A stretch of DNA of 64,000 bases from Oligoflexus tunisiensis (GCF_001748245.1 NZ_BDFO01000001.1:560828-624827), one strand, 5' to 3'; shown: positions 42,824 through 52,283, counted from the stretch's first letter. The notes: a model not told the origin generated them from the sequence alone. Numbers and translations: made by a program.

Positions 42824-44452
42824 TCAGGGGACCAGTGGCAGCGCCAGCTCCGTAAGGCGGGTTCCCACTTGAATCAGGTCCACCGGATATCTCTCGCTGA
42901 TGTAATTCGTATAAAGAGGATCCCTGGTGTCGATGACGAGCACGAGGCGATGACCGGCAGGCACGTCATAGGCCGCAATATTCAGATCAATCGTCACCTC
43001 GCTGAAGCGGCCTGTCACCGCTCTCTCGCTGACCACGCCATGGGTTATGAGCGTGCCTTTGGCCCAGGGATCGCAGTCGTAAAGATAAACGACCATCTGC
43101 TGCGGAATCTTATGTTTGGCGGTCCAGAGGCGAATCTGGGGCGCTCCTCTGAGTCGCGTCACGCTTTTGAATTTTTCCGTCATATAGAGAGCGGCATGGC
43201 GCCGATCAATTTTGGTCAGCTGCTTGACGACCGGCAGGTTGATCATCGCATCCGCGGTGTCCGAGACGAGTGGCAGTCCGCTCGTCGCTCCGGAATCCAC
43301 GCTGCCGGTGATCGCGATCCCTTCCAGGGCGTCCTCGATCGCCTCATCCAGTTCGAATCCGGCCAGGTCATTCATGGGTTTGAGTTTCACCATGGGTTGT
43401 TTGCTGACCAGAACGGGAAACTCGGAATAGTATTCACGCCCGCGAGGGGTTTGCATGGAAATGGGGGCCTGACTGATCAGACTGCTGGGAACATTGAGCA
43501 GGTAATGATCGAACCAGCGATGCGTCTCATTCCAGATATTGCTGGGAAATCCAAAGAGACCCGGGATGGCTGAACTTGCGTGGATGCCTTTGTCCAAATA
43601 GAACTGCTTGGGTCCTTCGAGTTTTTCATAAAAGGCGCGCATCTGGGCGGGTGGAAAGAGACCATCCTGATAGCTGTTGGCGACCAGAACCGGTGCCTTG
43701 CGGGCATTGATCTTGTCCACATAACTCAGCGGCGAACGCTGAGCTGCCCAGGCCCGGGCGACATCGGCTTCGACATTATCACGCAAGCGCTTCGCCTGCT
43801 GGCTCACTTCCGGATCCAGACGACCCAGGAGCTTGCCGGACAAAAGCAAAAGGTTCAGCCATACTTCGCGGATGGTTTCCCGACCATAAAGAGCATCCTC
43901 AAGATTGCCCCAGCCGCTCATGGCCACCACGGTTTTGATCCGTTCTTCATGAGCCAAAGCCATCAGGGAAATACCGGCCCCATAGGAAACACCGGCCATG
44001 CCCAGTCGCGTGAGGTCGAGCCGTGTGTTGTATTCCATCCAGTCGATCATCGCACTGACATCACGCAAATCATTGGGTCCTGCGACCGTCACCAGACCTT
44101 CCGAGGTGCTGAAGCCGCGCGTCGCGTAACTCAGCACGACATAACCCTTCTGCGCGAACTTGCGAGCCTGCAGATGATATTCATCCTCGGTCAGCGTCCA
44201 GGAATTGACAAAGATCAGACCGGGACGATCACCTGGGAAATCCTTTTCCCTGGGTTCGAAGAGCAGGGCTGCGAGTTCATTGCCGTCAAAGGATGGAATG
44301 CGCAGGCGGGTCGTTTCAAATTTATCGCCGGGAAGGCTGGCCTGCAGTTCGGATTCAGACGCTGGCATGGGCACGGGCGTGGGCGCACCACAGGAGAGAA
44401 GAAGGAGCAGAAAAAAGACAATAGGATACCGATGCAATCCATTCGCTGTCAT
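42824..44452 (-). CDS. Lipoprotein alpha/beta hydrolase, CocE/X-Pro dipeptidyl-peptidase family
   Basis: 542 residues. A lipoprotein signal (FFLLLLLSCG) precedes an alpha/beta hydrolase with the nucleophile elbow GVSYGAG (Ser), NSYQDGLFP (Asp) and KGIHASS (His). The C-terminal part is a jelly-roll domain (VVYLYDCDPWAKGTLITHG ... YDVPAGHRLVLVIDT) typical of X-Pro dipeptidyl-peptidase and cocaine-esterase relatives. The ATG at 44452 has GGGGGG eight bases upstream; the longer frame from 44578 adds 42 unrelated residues. Substrate unknown. Confidence 0.9.
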   Translation of the reverse strand: MTANGLHRYPIVFFLLLLLSCGAPTPVPMPASESELQASLPGDKFETTRLRIPSFDGNELAALLFEPREKDFPGDRPGLIFVNSWTLTEDEYHLQARKFAQKGYVVLSYATRGFSTSEGLVTVAGPNDLRDVSAMIDWMEYNTRLDLTRLGMAGVSYGAGISLMALAHEERIKTVVAMSGWGNLEDALYGRETIREVWLNLLLLSGKLLGRLDPEVSQQAKRLRDNVEADVARAWAAQRSPLSYVDKINARKAPVLVANSYQDGLFPPAQMRAFYEKLEGPKQFYLDKGIHASSAIPGLFGFPSNIWNETHRWFDHYLLNVPSSLISQAPISMQTPRGREYYSEFPVLVSKQPMVKLKPMNDLAGFELDEAIEDALEGIAITGSVDSGATSGLPLVSDTADAMINLPVVKQLTKIDRRHAALYMTEKFKSVTRLRGAPQIRLWTAKHKIPQQMVVYLYDCDPWAKGTLITHGVVSERAVTGRFSEVTIDLNIAAYDVPAGHRLVLVIDTRDPLYTNYISERYPVDLIQVGTRLTELALPLVP

Positions 44453-44748
44453 AGTGATCCCCCCGGATGTGACAATGAAAATGGAAACGATACGTATGAG
44501 TCCATCAATCAGGAGGGCGATCCCGATCGATGCTATGTCCTTGGCTTTATCTACGTAAAATTGTCTGAATGGTGGCAACTACATTGGGCGCACGTAAAGA
44601 ATGGCTTATCCTTTTCCGCTTTGTCCAGTGAAAAGTTGGGCAGCTTACACTGTCAAACAGTCATAATCAAGAGCTTCGAAGCGCTGGTCCCGAGCCTGGA
44701 AATCTAGTAAAATGGCAGGCGTCAGGTTAGGACCAAAGGAGAGATCTT
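44453..44748. other. Gene-free stretch
   Basis: A 296-base divergent intergenic region between the CocE-like gene and the NrfJ-like gene. I see no convincing gene, strong stem-loop or repeat in it. It must hold the promoters of both neighbours. An AAAGGAGAG ribosome site for the plus-strand gene lies at its right end. Confidence 0.6.
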
Positions 44749-45102
44749 ATGAAATATACGTTCGTGCTGGTGCTCGGCCTCTTGCCCTTGTCCGCACAGG
44801 CTGCCGACAATCAGGAAGGCTTTCAAGCCACCCGTCAACTCACAGGTGAGTTGCTAAATGATAAAGAAAGCTTCGGTGGCAAGGTAATTGATACGATGGA
44901 TGTTGCAGATTATACCTACGTGCAGTTTGCTCATGGGAAGGAAAAGCTTTGGCTTGCCACCAGCAAAACCAAGGTGAAGAAAGGCGACATTGTTTCATTC
45001 ACCGATCCCACGACCATGCACAAATTTCACAGCAAGTCACTCAATCGGACCTTTGATCAGATCTATTTCGTCTCCACGCTGAATGTGAAAACCAAATTTT
45101 AA
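44749..45102 (+). CDS. Small exported NrfJ-like protein
   Basis: 117 residues. A signal peptide (VLVLGLLPLSAQAA) is followed by a beta domain with the wording GKVIDTMDVADYTYVQFAHGKEKLWLA and HKFHSKSLNRTFDQIYFV. These are the recognisable blocks of NrfJ-like proteins found beside nitrite-reductase and cytochrome genes. No such genes are present here. AAAGGAGAG precedes the ATG. It is tail-to-tail with the protease II gene (4-base overlap). Confidence 0.7.
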   Translation: MKYTFVLVLGLLPLSAQAADNQEGFQATRQLTGELLNDKESFGGKVIDTMDVADYTYVQFAHGKEKLWLATSKTKVKKGDIVSFTDPTTMHKFHSKSLNRTFDQIYFVSTLNVKTKF

Positions 45103-47147
45103 TCCCGCGGCAACTGGTCGCGGAGCTGCACGATAAAGCACAGCTCATCGGCCAGTTCCTTAAGCGCATCATAGCGTCCGGAAGCGCCGCCATGTCCGGC
45201 GCTGATTTCCGTACGAAAGAGCAGAAGATTCTTATCCGTCTTGCTGTGCCGAAGCTTCGCCACCCACTTGGCCGCCTCCCAATAAAGGACCCGCTTGTCA
45301 TGCAGACCTGCTGTCACGAGCATGGCCGGATAGGGCTGCTTTTTCACGTTCTCATAAGGTGAATAGCTCCTGATCCTCGCGTAATCGGCCGGATCATTGG
45401 GATTGCCCCACTCATGATATTCCAGACGCGTGAGCGGCAGCGAATCATCGAGCATGGTGTTGAGCACATCGACAAAGGGCACCGATGCGACGATACCGAG
45501 GAAAAGGTCCGGCCTTTCATTGACCACCACACCCATCAGCATGCCGCCCGCGCTGCCCCCTTCGCCAACAATCCAGCCCTTCCGGGTGATCCCCTGTTCG
45601 ATCAGCTGCTCGCAGATGGCGATGTAGTCGTGAAAGGTGTTCCATTTCTTATCGAGCTTGCCATCCAGATACCAGCGACGTCCCATATCCATGCCGCCGC
45701 GCACATGCGCCAGCGCATAGATATAGCCACGATCGACCAGAGTGAGACGATAGCTGCTGAAACCCGCATCCATGGTTTCGCCATACGAGCCATAGGCATG
45801 CAGGAGGATGGGGCGCGGCTGATCCGGGCCGAAATTTTTATGATACAAAAGGGTCACAGGAATCTGGACCCCATCGTGTCCGGGAGCCCAGACGCGTTTG
45901 ACGACATAGTTGTTGGGATCAAAGCCTGGATCGGGAATGCGGCGCTGCTTGAGCAGGGTTTTGTCGTGGATGCTGACATCGTATTCATAAAGGCACGAGG
46001 GCAGACGCGGGGTCGAAGCCCAATAACGGAACGTGGGGGAAGCAAAATCACGACCGCTGTATGCGCTCAGATCGTAAGCTTCCTCATCCATGCTGATAAA
46101 GACAGGCTCGGACTGATCCATCAGCTGAAGGCGCAGGCGGGGCAATCCGTTCGTCCGTTCCGCCAGGATATAATAATCGCGGAAGACGACGAGACCTTCG
46201 AGCAGAATGTCCGGCTGATGGCCCTGAATATCGCGCCAGCTGCTGAGGCCTGGGCTGTGAATGGGCGTCCGCACCAGACGGAAGTTTTCCGCCTCCCAGT
46301 TGGTCAGGATAAAGAATTCATCCCCGCGATGGCTGACTTCATATTCGTGCCCGGATTTGCGGGCTTCGATCAGCTGAAAGCTGTATCCTGGTTCGCTGAC
46401 GCGATGAGCCCTGAGTTCGTTGGCATCATAGCCATGGCTGACGATGAAGACAAACTCATCGCTTTCCGAGGCATCCAAGCCCACAAAGAATCCCGGATCC
46501 TCCTCCTTATAAACCAGAATATCCTGGTCCTGTTTTGTGCCGAGGCGGTGATAGTAGACTTCGAGTGGGCGGTCATGCTCATCGAGTTTTACATAGAAGA
46601 ATTCCTCAGAGCTCTTCCATTCAAAGCAGGAGGAAGCTCCCTCGATTCGATCCTTCAGGGTGCGACCGCTCTGGATATCCTTCACCCGAATCGTATAACG
46701 CTCATCACCCTCCATATCGATACCATAGGCCACGAGCCGATGATCACGGCTGATATCCACAAAACCCAGTTCACAGAAGTTGTGATCACCGGCCAGCTTG
46801 TTATGATCGAGATAGATTTTTTCCGGAGCCTCGAGCGTCTTGAGTTTGCGGCAGTAAAGGGGATACTGGTAGCCCTTTTTGTAGCGGCTATAGTACCAGT
46901 AGTCATCGTCCTTTTCCGGAACGCTGCTGTCATCCTCGGCAATACGGCTTTTTAGCTCCTGATAGATCTGATCCCGGAGTTTCTTTTTGGGTTGCATCAC
47001 TTTTTTGAAGTAAGCATTTTCCGCTTTGAGATAGGCGAGCGTCGCAGGGTCGTCGATATTTTCCAGCCAGCGCCATTCGTCAACAGGATGCAAAGGGGAT
47101 TTGGGGCGAGTGCGCCGTCTGCGGGCCTTCGGGGGAGTCAGTTTCAT
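45099..47147 (-). CDS. Prolyl oligopeptidase family protease (protease II/PtrB-like, S9A)
   Basis: 682 residues, the length of protease II (E. coli 686). A seven-bladed propeller (about 60-400) precedes a catalytic domain with the nucleophile GEGGSAGGML (Ser), AGLHDKRV (Asp) and SAGHGGASGR (His). DEWRWLENIDDPATLAYLKAEN near the N-terminus is the family start. No signal peptide, so it is probably cytoplasmic and cuts peptides after basic residues as PtrB does. The start is uncertain; ATG at 47147 gives a normal N-terminus but has only a weak ribosome site, and ATGs at 47168 and 47198 are alternatives. Confidence 0.92.
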   Translation of the reverse strand: MKLTPPKARRRRTRPKSPLHPVDEWRWLENIDDPATLAYLKAENAYFKKVMQPKKKLRDQIYQELKSRIAEDDSSVPEKDDDYWYYSRYKKGYQYPLYCRKLKTLEAPEKIYLDHNKLAGDHNFCELGFVDISRDHRLVAYGIDMEGDERYTIRVKDIQSGRTLKDRIEGASSCFEWKSSEEFFYVKLDEHDRPLEVYYHRLGTKQDQDILVYKEEDPGFFVGLDASESDEFVFIVSHGYDANELRAHRVSEPGYSFQLIEARKSGHEYEVSHRGDEFFILTNWEAENFRLVRTPIHSPGLSSWRDIQGHQPDILLEGLVVFRDYYILAERTNGLPRLRLQLMDQSEPVFISMDEEAYDLSAYSGRDFASPTFRYWASTPRLPSCLYEYDVSIHDKTLLKQRRIPDPGFDPNNYVVKRVWAPGHDGVQIPVTLLYHKNFGPDQPRPILLHAYGSYGETMDAGFSSYRLTLVDRGYIYALAHVRGGMDMGRRWYLDGKLDKKWNTFHDYIAICEQLIEQGITRKGWIVGEGGSAGGMLMGVVVNERPDLFLGIVASVPFVDVLNTMLDDSLPLTRLEYHEWGNPNDPADYARIRSYSPYENVKKQPYPAMLVTAGLHDKRVLYWEAAKWVAKLRHSKTDKNLLLFRTEISAGHGGASGRYDALKELADELCFIVQLRDQLPRD

Positions 47148-47211
47148 ACACGCTATCCAAGAGTTCATCAGCCAAATACGCTTGGCCGGATGCCCCATTG
47201 TGCTTGAGTTT

Positions 47212-48468
47212 TCAGTGTTTGTCAAAGCACTGAATGACTTCGTTACGCGTGAAGTGCCTCGTGTTGCATTTCTTGCAAACGTACTTGGCGCCATCGCGAT
47301 AGAACTTGTCTTCACCGTCGCGATTCTTGCCGACTTTGACCGCATCCATGGCCTTCTCCGCGGCCGCAATTTCGATATCCTGTGAAGTCAGAATGGGGCC
47401 GGAATCAGGTGGAGCATCCCCGCCGCTCTCGGCACCATGGCTGTCATAACAGTGAATCACCTCGGATTTGGTGAAGAGCTTTTTGTTACAGACGCGGCAC
47501 ACATATTTGGCCCCATCACGGAAGAATTTTTCCGCTTCGTTGCGGGCCGATGCACGCCGCGCACGGGAGGAATCCAGGGATTCCTTGCCGGCCAAAGCCG
47601 GGGCTACAGGTGGGGTCGGAGCGTCCCCAGGAGCCCCGGTTACCCAGACGTCGGCCTCGGGCTTGTGGCCCTCGAAGCAGCTGATCACTTCGTGACGGCT
47701 GAACCACTTGCTATTGCATTTCTTGCAAACGTATTTGGCGCCGTCGCGGAAAAATTTGTCGTCGCCGTCCTTTTTCGTGGTAACACCCGCCTTCTCCTGA
47801 TCACGATGGCGATCAAAGCAGGAGATGGCCTCCTGATACTTTTTGTATTTTTGATGACAGACGAAGCACCGGTACGTGTTGCCATTCCTTTCAAACTTGG
47901 AACCTTCCGCCGGATGCACGGGCTTCAATGGCTCCTCAACCGGCGCTTCGGTCGGCTGCGCGGCGGGAGCTTCATGCCTGGCAGCCGGTGCTGCCTGGGT
48001 CGGGCGGGGGTCTGCCTCAGGTATTGTCTCACTGGCTCGAGCTTGCGGGGCTGGTTCAGCGCGAGCGGCCGGGGACTTGACGGGCGGCAGATTGTGTTCG
48101 CCACCGGCAAACGCGGCCAGCGTCTTCAATTTTTCGCCCTTGGTCTGGGTCTTTTTATAGCGCGCCTCGGCATCGATTTTTTTCTGAATCTCGTCCCTGC
48201 AGTTCCGGGCACAGTCCTTGGCCTGCATCATTTTTTCATAGACGCGCTTGCAGTAAGGGCAGCGGTAGGCGACGCCGGTCTTTTCCGTCCTGTTCTGGAC
48301 GGACGACTGTTCCAGGTAACGCTTGATGCAGGCCTTCAAACAGGCCTCGGCCTGGGCCTCGCTGGAATGCCGGGAGCCACACATGCCGCAGATATACGCA
48401 TGGCCCTGCTTGATCACCCGCCGGACCGTGTTCTCTTTGGATTTGTCGATGGCTCGGGAAAAAGCCAT
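47212..48468 (-). CDS. Six-repeat zinc-finger-like protein (C-x2-C-x12-C-x3-H/C)
   Basis: 418 residues, no signal peptide. Six copies of C-x2-C-x12-C-x3-[C/H] occur at C27/C30/C43/C47, C70/C73/C86/C90, C201/C204/C217/H221, C248/C251/C264/H268, C324/C327/C340/H344 and C398/C401/C414/H418. The last three repeats are nearly identical (K-F-[FY]-RDGAKYVC...). Fingers 1-2 end in Cys, fingers 3-6 in His, and the protein ends on the final His. Fingers 2 and 3 are joined by a 110-residue Ala/Pro-rich linker. I do not recognise the family. The pattern suggests zinc binding with nucleic acid or protein as ligand. It lies between the protease II gene and a divergent small membrane protein. Confidence 0.75.
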   Translation of the reverse strand: MAFSRAIDKSKENTVRRVIKQGHAYICGMCGSRHSSEAQAEACLKACIKRYLEQSSVQNRTEKTGVAYRCPYCKRVYEKMMQAKDCARNCRDEIQKKIDAEARYKKTQTKGEKLKTLAAFAGGEHNLPPVKSPAARAEPAPQARASETIPEADPRPTQAAPAARHEAPAAQPTEAPVEEPLKPVHPAEGSKFERNGNTYRCFVCHQKYKKYQEAISCFDRHRDQEKAGVTTKKDGDDKFFRDGAKYVCKKCNSKWFSRHEVISCFEGHKPEADVWVTGAPGDAPTPPVAPALAGKESLDSSRARRASARNEAEKFFRDGAKYVCRVCNKKLFTKSEVIHCYDSHGAESGGDAPPDSGPILTSQDIEIAAAEKAMDAVKVGKNRDGEDKFYRDGAKYVCKKCNTRHFTRNEVIQCFDKH

Positions 48469-48494
48469 GTTTTCTTCGTTCCTTAAGGAGGGAC

Positions 48495-48540
48495 ATCCCC
48501 CTTCACTCCATCGGCTTATTTCCCGGAAAGTGAAGGGGAT
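48495..48540 (-). promoter_or_regulatory. Long stem-loop in the leader of the zinc-finger-like gene
   Basis: ATCCCCCTTCACT (48495-48507) pairs with AGTGAAGGGGAT (48529-48540), a 12-bp stem with one bulged C and a 21-base loop. On the minus strand it ends about 27 bases before the start codon. It could be an attenuator, an RNA stabiliser or a binding site. On the plus strand it is followed by TTTT, but no plus-strand gene precedes it. Confidence 0.5.
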
Positions 48541-48608
48541 TTTCGTTCTCGACCCAATAACTATTTAATATTATTAAATTATTTAGTTTAACAAAATTCA
48601 AAAACAAT

Positions 48609-48637
48609 TTGACATTATGCCAACTGGGGGCTATTTA
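48609..48637 (+). promoter_or_regulatory. Strong sigma-70-like promoter
   Basis: TTGACA (48609-48614), a 17-base spacer and TATTTA (48632-48637) precede the small membrane protein. An AT-only tract (about 48551-48590) lies directly upstream and may act as an UP element. Confidence 0.7.
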
Positions 48638-48674
48638 TGCGCTGTTAGCTCAACGGTTTTTTGGCGAGGAACCC

Positions 48675-48884
48675 ATGAATTCCAAGGTTACATACCTTTC
48701 GAGCCGCAGTGTGGCGGCCTATGAAACCATGCTCATTGAAACCTATGCGCAGCAGTATAGGCGCGAAGCGCGCATGCAATGCGTCAAAGTTCTTATGATC
48801 TCGCTTGGCTTTAGCTGCCTGGCGGTTTTGGCTTTGGCCTTGCCACTTTTTATTCAAGACTTTTTGCGCATGCTCTGGCTCTGA
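48675..48884 (+). CDS. Small single-span membrane protein
   Basis: 69 residues. A basic, soluble N-terminus (MNSKVTYLSSRSVAAYETMLIETYAQ, split by many charged residues further on) is followed by one membrane segment (about 42-64, VLMISLGFSCLAVLALALPLFIQ). The ATG at 48675 has GAGGA four bases upstream and a strong promoter 38 bases before it; a frame extended to 48609 would read through that promoter. No family recognised. Confidence 0.65.
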   Translation: MNSKVTYLSSRSVAAYETMLIETYAQQYRREARMQCVKVLMISLGFSCLAVLALALPLFIQDFLRMLWL

Positions 48885-48943
48885 AGCTCCTGTACACTGG
48901 AACTCGCCCGTCTTAAGGCGTGCTGATGTCCAGGAGGAGACCC

Positions 48944-49795
48944 ATGAGCAAGAGCAAAACTGACCCCCAAAGCACCAACAAAATGAGCGATGAAAACTAC
49001 CTGCACGGCTACACTTCAGTTGAGCAGGAACGCTTGCGCCATCAGGCCCGCTTCACGGAACAAAGCATCTACCGCAACCTCGACCTGACCGGAATCGACC
49101 GCCTGCTGGAGGTCGGTGTGGGTGTGGGCGCACAGTCGGAAATTATTCTCCGCCGTTATCCCGAAATCAAAATCGTCGGCATAGATCAAAATGAGGCTCA
49201 GCTGGCCAGTGCCCGGCAAGCGCTCGATACCATTCCCTGGGCCAAGGGCCGCTACGAGCTCTCGAAGATGGATGCGACCAGCATGGATTTTGAATCGCAT
49301 ACCTTTGATGGGGCGTTCATCTGCTGGGTGCTCGAACATGTCCCGGCTCCCGAGCGGGTGCTGAGCGAAGTCCGGCGGGTGCTGAAAAAAGGCGGCCGCA
49401 TCTTCATCACCGAGGTGATGAATCATTCCTTCTTCCTCGAACCCTATTCACCGAATGTCTGGAAATACTGGATGGCGCTGAATGACTTTCAGCACGAGCA
49501 GACCGGCGACCCCTTCATCGGTGCCAAGCTGGGCAACCTGCTCCTGGCTCAGGGTTTCACCGACATCGATACCCGCGTGCATACCTGGCATTTCGATAAT
49601 AGGAATCCTGACAAACGCAAACTCTATATCGAATTCTGGACCACGCTGCTGCTCAGTGCCAAGGATCAGTTGCTCAAAGCCGGGGCGATTGATGAAGAGA
49701 TCCTGCAGCAGGCTCAGAAGGAATTGCGTCAGGTCGCCAAGGATCCCAACGCGGTCTTCTATTTCTCCTTTATGCAGGCGCAGGCGGTGCGCTAA
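48944..49795 (+). CDS. SAM-dependent methyltransferase
   Basis: 283 residues. Class I methyltransferase motifs are visible: LLEVGVGVGAQSEIIL (motif I), VGIDQNEAQL (post-I acidic residue), FDGAFICWVLEHVP (motif IV region) and VLKKGGRIFITEV. The substrate is unknown. The C-terminal 90 residues are helical. The ATG at 48944 has GGAG six bases upstream. It is tail-to-tail with the EEP lipoprotein gene, overlapping by 4 bases. Confidence 0.88.
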   Translation: MSKSKTDPQSTNKMSDENYLHGYTSVEQERLRHQARFTEQSIYRNLDLTGIDRLLEVGVGVGAQSEIILRRYPEIKIVGIDQNEAQLASARQALDTIPWAKGRYELSKMDATSMDFESHTFDGAFICWVLEHVPAPERVLSEVRRVLKKGGRIFITEVMNHSFFLEPYSPNVWKYWMALNDFQHEQTGDPFIGAKLGNLLLAQGFTDIDTRVHTWHFDNRNPDKRKLYIEFWTTLLLSAKDQLLKAGAIDEEILQQAQKELRQVAKDPNAVFYFSFMQAQAVR

Positions 49796-50745
49796 GGCAT
49801 CCGTGCCATCACCGGCAGGTGATCCGATACAAGGTCCCGATACGAGGGTATCATGGTCTCGAGTTTGGGAATGGTGATCGGGTTCAGCTCGACGTTGCGC
49901 GTGCTGATCATATGATCGAGCATGGGACGGCTGGCTGAAATAAAGGTGTATTCACCGGCCAGGGCCAGGGGTTGGGTTTGGAAGTTGTACGCGTCGGGCT
50001 TGTCCGTCCAGGGTTGAAAGACTTTAAGCCCCTCAGGCCAGGTCACGCGTTCATTGAAGTCACCCAGCAGCGCAACCTGAGCGCCAGGAACCTTCTGCGT
50101 AAGGTCGGCCACGTAAGCCTCCAAAGCCTTGTTGGCGGCTTCACGCCGCTGCAGGCTGTCATCTTCCGTGGTGGCCTTCAGATGCACGGCAATCATGTAA
50201 ATATCCTGGCCGGCGCGACTCCCGGTTTTGATTTTGAAATGAGCCTGAAGCGGGGGCCGCGGAAAGATATAAGTTTGTTTGACGAACAGAAGTTCCCAGG
50301 CCACCAGTTCAAGGTCCGCTTCACGATAGATGAAGGCCAGCTTCTGATACTCGTTCGAATCGTATTCATGGGGCGATAGCACGGCGGCAAAACCCGGGAG
50401 TTCATCCACGAGCTGCTGAAAGGCCACTTCATTGGCAACTTCCTCAAAGGCCATCAGATCCACTGCGGTTTCTTTGATCACATCGCTGGTGATGGCGACG
50501 GCGCGACTCGATTTCGGAAAATTTTGGATATTCCAGGTGCCGAATTCAAAACTCTGATCCGCCCCGATCAAAGGCAAATTGGTGCGTCCCCCGTCATCAT
50601 CCGGTGCCGGTTCGGTCGTCGGCGTCGGTATGGGCAAGGGCTGCTGGGCCGGAGCATCCGGGAGCTGGGGGCGCGGCGCGGGCGAACCTGAGTCGGTACA
50701 CGCATTTAAAACAGCGAGCAGAAAGAGGAGGGCGAATCTCTGCAT
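49792..50745 (-). CDS. Lipoprotein endonuclease/exonuclease/phosphatase family protein
   Basis: 317 residues. A lipobox (AVLNAC) is followed by a Pro-rich linker (about 20-55) and an intact EEP domain: WNIQNF, AFEEV, VHLKA, LLGDFNE and SDHLPVM all occur in the expected order. It is thus a probable metal-dependent phosphodiesterase outside the cytoplasm. It contrasts with the degenerate relative at 22817-23806. Confidence 0.88.
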   Translation of the reverse strand: MQRFALLFLLAVLNACTDSGSPAPRPQLPDAPAQQPLPIPTPTTEPAPDDDGGRTNLPLIGADQSFEFGTWNIQNFPKSSRAVAITSDVIKETAVDLMAFEEVANEVAFQQLVDELPGFAAVLSPHEYDSNEYQKLAFIYREADLELVAWELLFVKQTYIFPRPPLQAHFKIKTGSRAGQDIYMIAVHLKATTEDDSLQRREAANKALEAYVADLTQKVPGAQVALLGDFNERVTWPEGLKVFQPWTDKPDAYNFQTQPLALAGEYTFISASRPMLDHMISTRNVELNPITIPKLETMIPSYRDLVSDHLPVMARMP

Positions 50746-50888
50746 GATTTTTTCCCTTGGGCCGTTGAGTTCAGTGGATTCTTAGCATGTATATGCGATC
50801 ATGGACAGCTCATTTCCAAGTGAATATGGGGCGGGCATTGTTGAAAAAATATGGAATACAAGGAGTTACCTTGCAAAAAGGAAAAGAG

Positions 50889-52283
50889 ATGGTCTGGTTC
50901 GCCATGCTGCTGGGGGCCCTGCTGCCCAGCCTTTCAATGGCCAGAGCGGCCGCACCTACGGTCAAAGATCCCGTGGAATGCCAGCTGAAATCCGGGGAAT
51001 GGGCCGAATGTCTGTGGCTGGATGTTCCCGAAAACCGGGCCAGGACAGGCGGCCGGACGCTGAAACTTCATACCGCCATCTTCCGGGCCAAATCCCCCTC
51101 GAAGGAACACCCACCCATTTATCTGCTCGCCGGCGGCCCCGGGCAGGCGGCCACCGAGGTCTTTGTTCCACTGCCGGAAACCTTTCGGCGACTGAGACGA
51201 CAGCACGATATTGTCCTGATCGATCAAAGAGGCACGGGCGAGAGCCATCCCCTGCGTTGCATCCAGGACAAGGATCCGAAGTGGGAACTGCTCTTCGATC
51301 AAAAGCTGGCCATGGAACATGGTCGAAAATGTATCGAGCGCCTGCGGGCCGATACGGATTTGACAGCTTATACCACCGATGCCGCGGCGCATGATATGGA
51401 AGCCGTGCGGCAGGCCCTGGGTCATGAGAAGATCATCACCTTTGGCATTTCCTATGGCACAAGGCTCGCTCTGCGTTACCTTGCGCTCTATCCTGATGCC
51501 GTGGCCAAACAAATGCTGGAAGGCGTGCTGCCGCCCGATGTGAATTTCATCCGGGAACGGCAGGCGGCGATCGACAGTTTGCAGGGCGTGGCGGCTCTTT
51601 GTCGCAAGGATCCTGACTGCCAACGCTGGGGTGATCCCTGGGTTCATTATCAAAAGCTTCAAGCCGCCTGGTCCGCGCAGCCCAGGGTCAAGGCCATGGA
51701 TCCCCGCTCCGGGGTGATGAAGGACGTGACGCTACGCGCGGATCATCTGGAATCCGGAGTGAACGCCTTTCTTTATCATCCGATCGACATGTCCCTGGTG
51801 CCACGCGTTCTGTACGAAGCGCGCGGGGGAAACATCGCTCCACTTCTGGCCAAGGCTCTGAGTGCGGACGCTGGTGTTTATGATGGACTTTACTATCTTT
51901 TGGTCTGTGCCGAGGACATTCGTGATCTCGGCACACCGATCACGGACATGCAGAAAACCGCGGTGGAAATGTGCCGGTTTTTGCCTGATACCGTTCTGCC
52001 CAAGGATTTCCGCCGCCAGCCTGTGAGCCAGGTGCCGACGCTGTATCTGTCCGGCGGCCTCGACCCGGTGACGCCTCCGCGTTATGTGGCGAGTCTGAAA
52101 AACTCTCTGCCTCAGTCCACGCATCTCGTTCTGCCCGACTATGGGCATAATATCAGTTATGTGAGCTGTGTTCAGGATGCGATGATCGAGTTTATCGCTT
52201 CCGAAAATCCCCGCATCGAACCGCCTGCCTGCCTCAGTCAACTGAAGGGTCTGCATTTTTTCAAGGGAGCATCCACCCCATGA
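50889..52283 (+). CDS. Exported alpha/beta hydrolase (TAP-like/proline iminopeptidase family)
   Basis: 464 residues. A signal peptide (MVWFAMLLGALLPSLSMARAAA) precedes an alpha/beta hydrolase with YLLAGGPGQAA (oxyanion region), LIDQRGTGES, nucleophile ITFGISYGTRLA (Ser), SGGLDPVTPP (Asp) and DYGHNIS (His), the pattern of tripeptidyl-aminopeptidase-like hydrolases. The ATG at 50889 has AAGGA six bases upstream and opens the signal peptide; the frame from 50787 adds 34 residues before it. Its stop overlaps the following ABC ATPase gene (ATGA). Confidence 0.88.
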   Translation: MVWFAMLLGALLPSLSMARAAAPTVKDPVECQLKSGEWAECLWLDVPENRARTGGRTLKLHTAIFRAKSPSKEHPPIYLLAGGPGQAATEVFVPLPETFRRLRRQHDIVLIDQRGTGESHPLRCIQDKDPKWELLFDQKLAMEHGRKCIERLRADTDLTAYTTDAAAHDMEAVRQALGHEKIITFGISYGTRLALRYLALYPDAVAKQMLEGVLPPDVNFIRERQAAIDSLQGVAALCRKDPDCQRWGDPWVHYQKLQAAWSAQPRVKAMDPRSGVMKDVTLRADHLESGVNAFLYHPIDMSLVPRVLYEARGGNIAPLLAKALSADAGVYDGLYYLLVCAEDIRDLGTPITDMQKTAVEMCRFLPDTVLPKDFRRQPVSQVPTLYLSGGLDPVTPPRYVASLKNSLPQSTHLVLPDYGHNISYVSCVQDAMIEFIASENPRIEPPACLSQLKGLHFFKGASTP

